Positions 24,901 to 32,831 of a stretch of DNA of 37,483 nt are shown one piece after another. Under the pieces are notes generated by a model that saw only the letters and a program-made list of their open reading frames with translations, had not been told where the DNA came from and did not search any database. Position 1 is the stretch's first letter. The number at the start of each line of letters is the position of its first letter. The position numbers were made by a program, and so were the translations under genes. This DNA comes from Methanothrix sp. (GTDB lineage: Archaea > Halobacteriota > Methanosarcinia > Methanotrichales > Methanotrichaceae), in contig JAUWQF010000007.1 of the NCBI GenBank assembly GCA_030611205.1, positions 1-37,483 of the forward strand, written 5' to 3'.

Positions 24901-26085
24901 TCATTCACCCACCATCCTCCCCACAAGCTCCCACCCCATCATCCTCTCGCCCCCCCGCTCCTCGGCCTCCCTCTCGCTGAACCTCCGCATCTCGTCGGCC
25001 TCGACACCAGCGCCCACAATCGCAAAGGGCACCGGCTCCGCGGTGTGAGTCCTCAGAGCAACAGGCGTGGGATGATCGGGAAGGACGCAGACCCGCCACT
25101 CGTAGCCGGACCCTCTCAGCCCCTCCAGAACAGGCGCCACGACCCGGGCGTCGAAGCGCTCGATGGCCTCTATCTTCTTCTCCAGGTCGCCGTCGTGCCC
25201 CATCTCGTCCGGCGCCTCCACGTGCAGATAGACGAAGTCCACCCTGGCGAGGGCGTCCAGCGCCGCGCGCACCTTCCCCTCGTAGTTGGTATCCAAGAGA
25301 CCGGTGGCACCTGGAACATCTATGACCTCCATACCGGCGCTTTTTCCGATGCCCTTGAGCAGGTCCACCGCAGAGATCATCGCTCCTTTGATCCCCCGCA
25401 TCTCCCGGAACCGGGGCATATTGGGCGCTTTTCCCTGGCCCCAGAGCCAGATCATGTTCGCAGGACGCTTGCCCTCTGCGATACGCTTTTGGTTGACGGG
25501 ATGCCGGGCCAGCAGGGGCACCGACGCTTCCATCATAGCTCTCAGGATATCGGACCCTTCGCCTCTGGGAAGATGGTCCTTGATGGGCTGGCCCATTATG
25601 TCATGGGGCGGGGTGCACTCTGCGCTCTCGCCTTTCCTCAAGACCAGAAGGTTCCGGTAGCCTACCCCAGGGCGGAGCTCACCTTGAGAACATATCTCTT
25701 GCAGCGATGCTACGATCTTCCCGTTCTCCTCGGTGGTGATGTGACCTGCGCTGTAGTCCACCATCTTGCCGGTCTCCAGGTCCACGTTCACCAGGTTGCA
25801 CCTGAACGCCACGTCTTCCTCGCCGAGGATAACATTCATGGCCGCCGCCTCCAGCGGTGCCCTCCCGCTGTAGTACCGGCGAGGGTCGTAGCCCATCACT
25901 GATAGGTTGGCCACATCGCTCCCCGGCGGCATCCCCTCGGGCACCGTGGTTGCCAGCCCGCCTTTGCCCAGGGCCGCCACCTCATCCATACCCGGCGTAC
26001 GGGCCGCCTCCAGAGGCGTCTTCCCATCCAGAGACTCGATGGGATGGTCGGCCATCCCGTCCCCCAGTAGTATCACGAACTTCAT
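24901..26085 (-). CDS. apgM: 2,3-bisphosphoglycerate-independent phosphoglycerate mutase, archaeal type
   Basis: 394 aa from the ATG at 26085 (MKFVILLGDGMADHP). GSDVANLSVMGYDPRRYYSGRAPLEA contains the region of the phospho-accepting Ser; NMIWLWGQGKAPNMPRF, HVEAPDEMGHDGD and LPDHPTPVALRTHT are metal-site motifs of the alkaline-phosphatase superfamily. It interconverts 3- and 2-phosphoglycerate in glycolysis and gluconeogenesis. The same frame stays open upstream through the mcrC gene, but similarity begins at MKFV; an in-frame ATG at 26094 is possible. mcrC ends 14 bases upstream. Confidence 0.95.
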   Translation of the reverse strand: MKFVILLGDGMADHPIESLDGKTPLEAARTPGMDEVAALGKGGLATTVPEGMPPGSDVANLSVMGYDPRRYYSGRAPLEAAAMNVILGEEDVAFRCNLVNVDLETGKMVDYSAGHITTEENGKIVASLQEICSQGELRPGVGYRNLLVLRKGESAECTPPHDIMGQPIKDHLPRGEGSDILRAMMEASVPLLARHPVNQKRIAEGKRPANMIWLWGQGKAPNMPRFREMRGIKGAMISAVDLLKGIGKSAGMEVIDVPGATGLLDTNYEGKVRAALDALARVDFVYLHVEAPDEMGHDGDLEKKIEAIERFDARVVAPVLEGLRGSGYEWRVCVLPDHPTPVALRTHTAEPVPFAIVGAGVEADEMRRFSEREAEERGGERMMGWELVGRMVGE

Positions 26086-26099
26086 GTGCCCCATCCGGA

Positions 26100-26771
26100 T
26101 TAGACGAAGACGACCCCGGTCTGCTTCATCTTCTTCTTGGGCATCTCCTCCGATCGATCCTCCATCATGGCCAAATGACGGTTCAGCACCTTGGTCAGCT
26201 GGTTCAGCCTTGCCCGGGAGCAGGTTGCCCCCCTGGTGACCCCATAGACGATATCCACCACAGCACCCTTCGTCTCTACCTTGTTCCCGGTGGGCATCAC
26301 CAGCCTGGTCTTGACCCCCACCCTGGCGAAGTCCTCGAAGTCCACCGGGCACTGGCAGACCACCACCGCAGGGATGCCGACGAGAGCCAGTATCTCCTTG
26401 GCCTTGTAGACGACATGAGACCTTACATTGCCCAGATGTATCACCGCGATCTTGTGCCGTTTGATCTGTTCCACCTCCCGCGGCGTCATCCCGAAGGTGG
26501 GACCGAACCCCTTGGAGGCCTGAGGAAAACTGTCGGGCACGCCGGACCCTGCCTCCAGAACCAGGACGCTGGCCTGGATGCCCTCCCGCCTCAGCCCATA
26601 GGTGATCTCGCATACCGGCTTGGTTATGTGCCTCCGTCCCGGCGACATGGCGATGGCTATAACGTCCGGCCTCGACGCCTCGGAGAGCGTCCCCCGCTGG
26701 GCCAGCCCGCCGCCCTTGGCCAGGCCCATGCTCTCCCGGCAATCCACAACCTGGGTTGTCCTGCCGATCAT
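26100..26771 (-). CDS. mcrC: Methyl-coenzyme M reductase operon protein C (McrC)
   Basis: 223 aa from the ATG at 26771. MIGRTTQVVDCRESMGLAKGGGLAQRGT, DVIAIAMSPGRRHITKPVCEITYGLRREGIQ, VEQIKRHKIAVIHLGNVRSHVVYKAKEIL and VCQCPVDFEDFARVGVKTRLVMP are near-diagnostic of McrC. The protein is part of the component A3 assembly that activates methyl-CoM reductase. It is usually within the mcrBDCGA cluster but here stands beside apgM, as a detached copy. A TATATGCAT element centred 25 bases before this ATG favours it over upstream in-frame codons. The C-terminal tail is about 20 residues longer than I would expect. Confidence 0.92.
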   Translation of the reverse strand: MIGRTTQVVDCRESMGLAKGGGLAQRGTLSEASRPDVIAIAMSPGRRHITKPVCEITYGLRREGIQASVLVLEAGSGVPDSFPQASKGFGPTFGMTPREVEQIKRHKIAVIHLGNVRSHVVYKAKEILALVGIPAVVVCQCPVDFEDFARVGVKTRLVMPTGNKVETKGAVVDIVYGVTRGATCSRARLNQLTKVLNRHLAMMEDRSEEMPKKKMKQTGVVFV

Positions 26772-26791
26772 GCGGGAGATAAAGAGCTTCA

Positions 26792-26844
26792 ATGCATATA
26801 GCCTTTGCCAAAAATTTTTATAAAATTTGGCAAGCGTTTTAAAG
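26792..26844. promoter_or_regulatory. Divergent promoter region of mcrC and dphB
   Basis: TATATGCAT (26792-26800, minus use) is centred 25 bases from the mcrC ATG, and TTTTAAAG (26837-26844, plus use) 25-26 bases from the dphB ATG. Between them lies the self-complementary AT stretch AAATTTTTATAAAATTT, which could be a further TATA or an operator acting in both directions. Confidence 0.5.
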
Positions 26845-26865
26845 CCTGCGGCATCTACCCCCACT

Positions 26866-27660
26866 ATGCTTTTCTTTGTCGGTCTCGGCCTCTACGACGA
26901 GAAGGACGTCTCCGTGAGAGGACAAGAGGTGATCAGAGAGGCGGATCTGGTCTGTGCAGAGTTCTACACGTCCCGGCTGATGGGAGCCTCCAAGACAAAG
27001 CTGGAGCGGTTCTACGAAAGAGAGATTCGTCTTCTGAGCAGAGACGAGGTAGAGGTCGACCCAGGCTGGCTGGTCCAGGCTCGGGAGAAGAACGTGGCCT
27101 TTCTGGTGGGCGGCGACCCAATGGTATCCACCACCCACCTGGACCTGAGGCTCAGAGCCCTGGAGATGGGGATTAAGACAAAGGTGGTCCCCGCATCCTC
27201 GATAGTATCGGCGATATCCGGGCTTTCCGGCCTCCAGAACTACAGGTTCGGCAGGTCGACCTCCATACCTTTTCCTTATACCGCACGAGGAAAGAGGATC
27301 GTGGTGGAGACCCCCTACAGGGTCGTCATGGAGAACCTGAAAAGAGACCTTCATACCCTTCTATTCCTGGACATCCAGGAGGACGAACGATACATGACGG
27401 TGAACGAGGGCGCCCGGCTCCTCCTGGAGATGGAAGAGACTATGGGGGGAGACGTGCTACACAGATCCCTGGGCGTGGGGATAGCCAGGGCAGGGTCCGA
27501 AGACGCCTGCGTAGGGGCGGATCTGCTCCCCCGCCTGGTGGAATACGACTTTGGTGGGCCCCTTCATGTATTGATCATCCCGGCGAAGCTCCACTTCATG
27601 GAGGCCGAGGCCCTGGTGGCTCTGGCCGGAGCGCCTCCTGAGATCAAAGAAAGCTATTAA
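26866..27660 (+). CDS. dphB: Diphthine synthase
   Basis: 264 aa from the ATG at 26866 ([19 protein letters not shown]), chosen from the family N-terminus and the TATA position. [40 protein letters not shown] and the late [25 protein letters not shown] are typical of DphB/Dph5. It trimethylates the modified histidine of elongation factor 2 in diphthamide synthesis, using SAM. The next gene begins 43 bases downstream with its own ribosome binding site. Confidence 0.96.
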   Translation: MLFFVGLGLYDEKDVSVRGQEVIREADLVCAEFYTSRLMGASKTKLERFYEREIRLLSRDEVEVDPGWLVQAREKNVAFLVGGDPMVSTTHLDLRLRALEMGIKTKVVPASSIVSAISGLSGLQNYRFGRSTSIPFPYTARGKRIVVETPYRVVMENLKRDLHTLLFLDIQEDERYMTVNEGARLLLEMEETMGGDVLHRSLGVGIARAGSEDACVGADLLPRLVEYDFGGPLHVLIIPAKLHFMEAEALVALAGAPPEIKESY

Positions 27661-27702
27661 TAATACCCAGGTATTCTCCTGGCCCTACCGGAGGATTATT
27701 TT

Positions 27703-27873
27703 TTGCCCAAGGTATCCATAGACATCCCTCAACACATAATCGACGACATCAACGATCACGTGGGCGACGGCAAGAAGTTCGTGAACTTCTCCGACGCCGT
27801 GAGGACATCTCTGAGGAAGATGCTGGACCAGCTGGACGAGATCGACCGACTCAAGGGCAGGCTAGAACGATGA
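27703..27873 (+). CDS. Small ribbon-helix-helix (CopG-like) protein heading the que operon
   Basis: 56 aa: PKVSIDIPQHIIDDINDHV then KFVNFSDAVRTSLRKMLDQ. A beta-strand followed by two helices with the pattern V-S-I-x-I-P and F-V-N-x-S-D-A-V-R is typical of ribbon-helix-helix DNA-binding proteins. The start is TTG with GGAGGAT 6 bases upstream. Its TGA stop overlaps the queD ATG (ATGA), so it is the first gene of the RHH-queD-queC-queE operon and might regulate it; that role is inference. Confidence 0.78.
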   Translation: MPKVSIDIPQHIIDDINDHVGDGKKFVNFSDAVRTSLRKMLDQLDEIDRLKGRLER

Positions 27874-28217
27874 AGATAGGAATCGTCTCTCATTTCGACG
27901 CCGCCCACCGCCTACCCGGCTACGATGGCAAGTGCGCCCGGGTCCATGGCCATACATATTCCGTAGAAGTGGTGGTCAATGGTCCTGTAGGCGAGGACGG
28001 TTTCGTCATGGACTTCTACCATCTGAAAGAGGCCCTGAACGCAGTTTTGGAACAGTTCGACCATCGCGACCTGAACGAGATTTTGCCCAACCCCACCGCA
28101 GAGGCCATCGTCGTTCACATGAGACGGCTGCTGGAAGAGCGTCTCGACGCCTCCGCCGTCTGCCTGGTATCGATCAAGCTCTGGGAGGGAGAGAATAAAT
28201 GGGTGATGACGGACTGA
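27870..28217 (+). CDS. queD: 6-carboxytetrahydropterin synthase family protein (QueD)
   Basis: 115 aa. SHFDAAHRLPGYDGKCARVHGHTY holds the zinc ligands His13, His26 and His28 and the catalytic Cys22; FVMDFYHLKEALN and FDHRDLNEI follow, with SIKLWEGENKW at the end. QueD converts dihydroneopterin triphosphate to 6-carboxytetrahydropterin, the first dedicated step to preQ0. In archaea preQ0 is made into archaeosine in tRNA. Overlaps the RHH gene by 4 bases and queC by 19. Confidence 0.94.
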   Translation: MKIGIVSHFDAAHRLPGYDGKCARVHGHTYSVEVVVNGPVGEDGFVMDFYHLKEALNAVLEQFDHRDLNEILPNPTAEAIVVHMRRLLEERLDASAVCLVSIKLWEGENKWVMTD

Positions 28218-28909
28218 ACAGGCCGAATGCGACCAGGCCGAAGGCGGTCTGTCTCTGCTCGGGAGGCATGGACTCCACCGTCGCCACGACCATCGCCAAA
28301 GGCGAAGGCTACGAGATATATCTATTCCACGTCGGCTACGGTCAGAAGGCGGAAAGAAAAGAGCTGGAGGCCGTAATCCGGATAGCCGAGGTCCTGGAGG
28401 CGAGAACGATGAAGGCTGTGCATACCGACCTGTTCCAGAACATCTCCGCCCTGACCACCGCAGAAGCTCCTTTGCCCGTGGGCGACGAGGTAGACATCCA
28501 GAACCCCTCATCGACCCCTCCTACCTGGGTCTACTGCCGCAACCTGGTCCTGGGGTCGATGGCCGCGGCTTATGCCGAGGCCGTGGGGGCGGAAAAGGTC
28601 TACGTGGGATTCAACGCAGAAGAGGCGAGATCCTATCCGGACAACAGGCCCGAGTTCGTGGAGCGGTTCAACCTCCTCCTGGAGAAGTCGGTGGCCTCCT
28701 TCAGCAGACCGCCGGTCATCGAGGCTCCCCTGGTCCGTCTATTCAAGTCCGATATCGTAAGCCTGGGAGCAGGGCTGGGCGCGCCCCTGGAGCTGACCTG
28801 GTCCTGCTACCTGGAAGGGGAAACGCACTGCGGCGAGTGTGAGGCCTGCCAGCACAGGATGAGGGGGTTCGAGGAGGCGGGCGTGGTTGACCCCACGGAG
28901 TATAGATAA
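28199..28909 (+). CDS. queC: 7-cyano-7-deazaguanine synthase
   Basis: 236 aa. PP-loop SGGMDS at 21-26; FHVGYGQKAERKELEA, STPPTWVYCRNLVLGSMAAAYAEAVGA and a C-terminal zinc site C203, C211, C214, C217 (CYLEGETHCGECEAC). It converts 7-carboxy-7-deazaguanine and ammonia to preQ0 with ATP. The ATG overlaps the end of queD, with GGGAGAG upstream, so the start is coupled. Confidence 0.95.
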   Translation: MGDDGLNRPNATRPKAVCLCSGGMDSTVATTIAKGEGYEIYLFHVGYGQKAERKELEAVIRIAEVLEARTMKAVHTDLFQNISALTTAEAPLPVGDEVDIQNPSSTPPTWVYCRNLVLGSMAAAYAEAVGAEKVYVGFNAEEARSYPDNRPEFVERFNLLLEKSVASFSRPPVIEAPLVRLFKSDIVSLGAGLGAPLELTWSCYLEGETHCGECEACQHRMRGFEEAGVVDPTEYR

Positions 28910-29660
28910 CGGCGGCATCGTAGGTGAGATATTCTCCAGCTTCCAGGGGGAAGGTCCCCTGGTGGGAAGGAGACAAATCTTCGTCAGGACCGCAGGATGC
29001 AACCTCAGGTGTATCTACTGCGATACCCCCCGGTTCCGGTCCCGTCTCGATATTTGCAGGGTCGAGGATCAAGCAGGTTCGGGAAGGTTCAGACAGGTCG
29101 AAAACCCCCTCAGTCCGGAGATTGTGATGGACCTGATACGGCGCCTGAGAAGTCCCGGACTGCATAGCGTATCGATAACCGGCGGCGAGCCCCTCTGCCA
29201 ACCCGAGTTCGTGGAAGCGCTGGCCATAGGATGCAGAACAGCAGGACTGCCGGTCTATCTGGAGACCAACGGCTTCTCCTCAGACCGTTTCAGCCGCCTG
29301 ATAGACTGGATAGACTTCGCGGTCGTGGACCTCAAGCTCCCCAGCCACCGAGCATCTTCGCCGGAGGGCAGAAACGCGCTGGTGGAAAACGAGCTGACCT
29401 GCCTGGAGACCGCTTCTTGGTCAGGGGTCTTCACCATAGCCAAGGCGGTAATCCTGAACTCCACCGTCCCTGCAGAGCTGGAACCCATCTATCCCCGGCT
29501 GGAAGGACTGGACACCTTTCTGGTAATCCAGCCCGCCTCTGGAGAACACCGACCGGACCCAAAAAAGCTGATGCGACTCCATGAGGCTGCATCGATGCAC
29601 CTGGACCCTGAAAAGGTGATGGTCCTCCCTCAGGTGCACAAGATTATGGACATCCTCTGA
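28887..29660 (+). CDS. queE: 7-carboxy-7-deazaguanine synthase, radical SAM
   Basis: 257 aa. GEIFSSFQGEGPLVGRRQIFVRTAGCNLRCIYCDTP carries the CX3CX2C cluster ligands C38, C42 and C45; SITGGEPLCQPEFVEAL and VYLETNGFSSDRFS follow. It ring-contracts 6-carboxytetrahydropterin to 7-carboxy-7-deazaguanine. No ATG or GTG exists near the conserved start; a TTG at 28887 overlapping queC by 23 bases, with GGAGG about 10 bases upstream, is the best start. The GTP cyclohydrolase that feeds this pathway is not in the window. Confidence 0.94.
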   Translation: MTPRSIDNGGIVGEIFSSFQGEGPLVGRRQIFVRTAGCNLRCIYCDTPRFRSRLDICRVEDQAGSGRFRQVENPLSPEIVMDLIRRLRSPGLHSVSITGGEPLCQPEFVEALAIGCRTAGLPVYLETNGFSSDRFSRLIDWIDFAVVDLKLPSHRASSPEGRNALVENELTCLETASWSGVFTIAKAVILNSTVPAELEPIYPRLEGLDTFLVIQPASGEHRPDPKKLMRLHEAASMHLDPEKVMVLPQVHKIMDIL

Positions 29661-29675
29661 GGCGGTTACGGCGGT

Positions 29676-30020
29676 CTACTCTTCTTGTTTCTCGTCCTCT
29701 TTGGGATGGGTCTTGTGGTACATCTCCTTGTATCGCTCAGTCCTATCATCGCCCTCATCCCAGCGTTTGATCCTCCTGTCCAGGGCCTCGAACATGTACT
29801 TATTGGCGGCCATCACCGTATCCAGTTCGCCTCTGAGCACAAGGATCTCCCGTTCTTCCTCCTCGTCGTCTATCAGGCCCACCCTGGCGTTTCTCCTCAC
29901 CGGATCCAGCTCGAACTCGTCCACCAGCTCGTTGATGACGCTGACCGGCATGCCGATGGGTATCGCCAGGTCGTAGAGGCCTTTGATCTCTTCTTTGTTC
30001 TCCTTCCCAGGATCGGTCAT
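29676..30020 (-). CDS. Small acidic protein of unknown function
   Basis: 114 aa from the ATG at 30020 (MTDPGKENKEE), with GGTGA 8 bases upstream. The middle reads LYDLAIPIGMPVSVINELVDEFELDP, then VGLIDDEEEEREILVLRGELDTVMAANKYMFEALDRR, suggesting a helical, charged cytoplasmic protein. The C-terminus is strongly hydrophilic. I do not recognise the family with certainty. It follows the next small gene by 7 bases and converges with queE. Confidence 0.6.
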   Translation of the reverse strand: MTDPGKENKEEIKGLYDLAIPIGMPVSVINELVDEFELDPVRRNARVGLIDDEEEEREILVLRGELDTVMAANKYMFEALDRRIKRWDEGDDRTERYKEMYHKTHPKEDEKQEE

Positions 30021-30027
30021 CGTAAAA

Positions 30028-30234
30028 TCACCGGGCGTCCCTTGCCTCTTCACGATTTAAGACTTTTGGAACCGCGAATATTTCGTCTTTGGATGAAGCT
30101 TTGGCTATCATCTTTTCCTCAACGATCCCAACCTCAATCCCGACCGGTACCGGGCCGAAAGTCATCGATACCGGCTTCCCGCACCATCGGACTACTGCAT
30201 TTATAATCAATTTCTGCCTGTTTAAATAGACCAT
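30028..30234 (-). CDS. Small protein of unknown function
   Basis: 68 aa from the ATG at 30234. It contains VVRWCGKPVSMTFGPVPVGIEVGIVEEKMIAK and FAVPKVLNREEARDAR. A shorter version starting at the ATG at 30165 (MTFGPVPVG) is possible because TATTTAAAC around 30222-30230 resembles a TATA box. Likely in one operon with the acidic protein that follows 7 bases later. No family recognised. Confidence 0.5.
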   Translation of the reverse strand: MVYLNRQKLIINAVVRWCGKPVSMTFGPVPVGIEVGIVEEKMIAKASSKDEIFAVPKVLNREEARDAR

Positions 30235-30400
30235 GAATTCCAGGCATGTCCGGCACAAGTAAAAGTTTTCATACAAACAATCATTCTAGTGTATCGCATT
30301 CCAAGCGAAGGCTTAATTAAGTTCTGGTCCCATTAACCAGGTTGTTCACCAGTACGGAAGGAGGTCCGAGTAAATCCCCCTTTGGTAGGATGTACTCGGT

Positions 30401-30425
30401 GTACGTAATGTTGTACATTATATAC
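30401..30425. promoter_or_regulatory. Dyad operator-like site D upstream of nrdD
   Basis: Arms GTACGTAATGT and ACATTATATAC around spacer TGT, followed by further CAACATATACAAC. It lies 61 bases before the nrdD start. The right part could supply the TATA box, predicting transcription start near 30447 and a roughly 40-base leader, so a bound protein would occlude the promoter. Confidence 0.7.
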
Positions 30426-30486
30426 AACATATACAACAAAAAATTTGCCGCAATGTGGGGGTTGCTCGTTGAGCAGAAGGAATTTT

Positions 30487-32754
30487 ATGCATAAGTCCCA
30501 GCAGATTACGCTTGAGGGTGTATCCCTCTCTATCATGCCCAAGGTCAGGACCACCGACGGTCACCTCATGGACTGGAACCGAGAGGCGATAGTGAAACAG
30601 CTCCTGAAGGAGACAAAGTTATCCGAACAGTTCTACAAGGCGTCCGGAATCTCCGAAGAGGAGGCGAAAGAGATCGCCAAAGAGACGGAGCGCCGGATCA
30701 GGTGGATGGACGTGAAGTTCCTCAGCGGTCCTCTGGTCAGGGAGATCATGAACGTCATCCTCCTGGAAAGACACCACCTGGAATGGAGGAATATCTGCAC
30801 CCGGGTGGGCACACCGGTCTACGATGCCCATCTGATCGACGTGGGCTCGGGTTTCGAGGCCAACGAGAACGCCAACCTCCAGGAGAACGCCGAGACCAGC
30901 CACAAGAAGAAGGCAGACAAGATATCCAAGGAGCAGTACCTCCTGTTAATCCCGCCCTACCTGGCCGACCGCCACCTGACCGGAGATCTTCACATCCACG
31001 ACCTGGAATACTTTGGGACTCGCCCATTTTGCCAAGATTGGGACCTACGATATTTCTTTTATTACGGTCTAATGCCCGACGGGACGGGGACCAGATCGAG
31101 CGTGGCCGGTCCTGCCAGGAAGGCGGAGGTGGCCATCCTTCACGCGGTGAAGGCCCTGGGATCTGCCCAGACCAACTTCGCAGGGGGACAGGGTTTCTAC
31201 AACTTCCTGACCTTCATCGCCCCCTACTTCGAGAATCACTCCAAAGAGGAGATCTACCAGCTCATGCAGATGTTCGTCTACGAGATGACCCAGATGATGG
31301 TGGCCAGAGGCGGCCAGGTGGTCTTCTCCTCGGTCCAGCTCAGCCCCGGGGTTCCCAAGCTGTGGCGGGAGATGCCCGTGGTGTACAAAGGCAAGATCTG
31401 GAACGGTGAACAAGCGCCTCTGCGCACCTACGGCGAGTTCGAGCGCGAGGTGAGGCTGGGCTTTGAGGCCCTGATGAAGGTCATGCAGGCGGGAGATTAC
31501 TGGGGCAAGCCCTTCAACTTTCCCAAACCGGAGATCAGCATCGAGCCCGACTTCATAGAGGAGGACGAGGAGTTCAACGCCGCCAACCCTGACATGCCCT
31601 CTTACAGGGACCTGTACCTTCTCACCTTCGAGCTCGCCGCCAAGTACGGCACCCCCTATTACGACAACCAGCTCCCGGCCTATCGAGGTGCGGGCAAAGG
31701 GATATCATGCTATCAATGCTGTGCCTATCAGTTCGCAGCCAACTCCGATAACGACGACATGTTCGACGAAAAGATGCATTTCAAAGATGGCATGCACTTC
31801 TCCATGGGGTCCTGGCAGGTGGTATCCCTCAACTGTCCCCGGGCCGCCTACCTGGCCAGGGGGGACGACGAGCTCCTCTTCGAGTATCTGCGAAACCTCA
31901 TGGACGTCGCCGTGGACATATTCAAGGTCAAGAAAGAATGGATGGATCAGGTGGTGAGGAACAAGAGGATGCCCTTCGCCACCCAGCGACCGAAGGACCC
32001 CCACACAGGGCAGAAAGGGACCGTGGCCGTGGACCTCGACGGCCTGGTCTATACCATCGGCGTGGTAGGCGTCAACGAGATGGTCCAGTTCCATACCGGC
32101 CACCAGCTGCACGAGTCCAAAGATGCCTGGAAGCTGGCGGTCCGGGCCATGACCGAGATGGAGCTCTACTCCAAAGAGCTGAGCGCGCGCCATGGCATAA
32201 CCATCGTCCTGGCGAGAACCCCTGCCGAGACCACCGTCCAGAGGTTCGCCGTCTCGGACCTGATCCATGACGAGTTCAGGGAGCACGCCGAGAAGGTGGT
32301 CAAGGGTGACCTTGCGACCGCCCTGGCCTCCGTTCACAAGACGCGCGATCTGCCCGTCTATTACTCCAACGGGACCCATCTGCCACCCTCTGCAGAGGTC
32401 TCCATCTTCGAGAGGGCCCAAAAGGAGCACGTATTCTTCCCCATCGTGGACGGCGGAAATATATTCCACATATTCCTGGGCGAGGCCATGCCGGACCCTC
32501 AGGGCCTGATGGACTTCGCCATGAAGCTGGCCAAGAACACCCAGATCGGGTATTTCGCCTTCACCAGGGACATGACCGTCTGCCTCAACTGCTACCACGT
32601 GACTCCTGGCCTGAAGGAAGAGTGTCCCCGCTGCAGATCCGAGAACGTGGAGCAGATGAGCAGGGTGACCGGCTACATCCAGGCTGTCAGCGGCTGGAAC
32701 GCCGCCAAGAAACAGGAACTAAAGGATAGGAAACGATATTCAGAGCTGGCGTGA
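30487..32754 (+). CDS. nrdD: Anaerobic (class III) ribonucleoside-triphosphate reductase
   Basis: 755 aa from the ATG at 30487, preceded by AGAAGGAATTTT; an ATG at 30535 matches the conserved beginning too. The N-terminal 100 residues resemble an ATP-cone (VRTTDGHLMDWNREAIVKQLL, MDVKFLSGPLVREIMNVILL). The barrel includes DLHIHDLEYF, FYNFLTFIAPYFE and SCYQCCAYQF; the C-terminus has the zinc site CLNCYH...CPRC and the glycyl-radical loop RVTGY (Gly about 729). It reduces NTPs to dNTPs without oxygen. The activating radical-SAM protein NrdG is not adjacent. Site D lies upstream. Confidence 0.96.
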   Translation: MHKSQQITLEGVSLSIMPKVRTTDGHLMDWNREAIVKQLLKETKLSEQFYKASGISEEEAKEIAKETERRIRWMDVKFLSGPLVREIMNVILLERHHLEWRNICTRVGTPVYDAHLIDVGSGFEANENANLQENAETSHKKKADKISKEQYLLLIPPYLADRHLTGDLHIHDLEYFGTRPFCQDWDLRYFFYYGLMPDGTGTRSSVAGPARKAEVAILHAVKALGSAQTNFAGGQGFYNFLTFIAPYFENHSKEEIYQLMQMFVYEMTQMMVARGGQVVFSSVQLSPGVPKLWREMPVVYKGKIWNGEQAPLRTYGEFEREVRLGFEALMKVMQAGDYWGKPFNFPKPEISIEPDFIEEDEEFNAANPDMPSYRDLYLLTFELAAKYGTPYYDNQLPAYRGAGKGISCYQCCAYQFAANSDNDDMFDEKMHFKDGMHFSMGSWQVVSLNCPRAAYLARGDDELLFEYLRNLMDVAVDIFKVKKEWMDQVVRNKRMPFATQRPKDPHTGQKGTVAVDLDGLVYTIGVVGVNEMVQFHTGHQLHESKDAWKLAVRAMTEMELYSKELSARHGITIVLARTPAETTVQRFAVSDLIHDEFREHAEKVVKGDLATALASVHKTRDLPVYYSNGTHLPPSAEVSIFERAQKEHVFFPIVDGGNIFHIFLGEAMPDPQGLMDFAMKLAKNTQIGYFAFTRDMTVCLNCYHVTPGLKEECPRCRSENVEQMSRVTGYIQAVSGWNAAKKQELKDRKRYSELA

Positions 32755-32831
32755 AGACGCCAGCGTTCTGGCACATATATTTCGGTCGTTTCGAAATCCT
32801 CTTCTATCATCGCAGACACATATACTATCGC

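Noticed and set aside
24901-26811. One long minus-strand frame covering apgM and the mcrC region as a fusion protein
   Set aside because: The upstream part is the antiparallel-frame shadow of mcrC, rich in Gly/Arg/Gln; apgM similarity begins only at MKFVILLGDGMAD.
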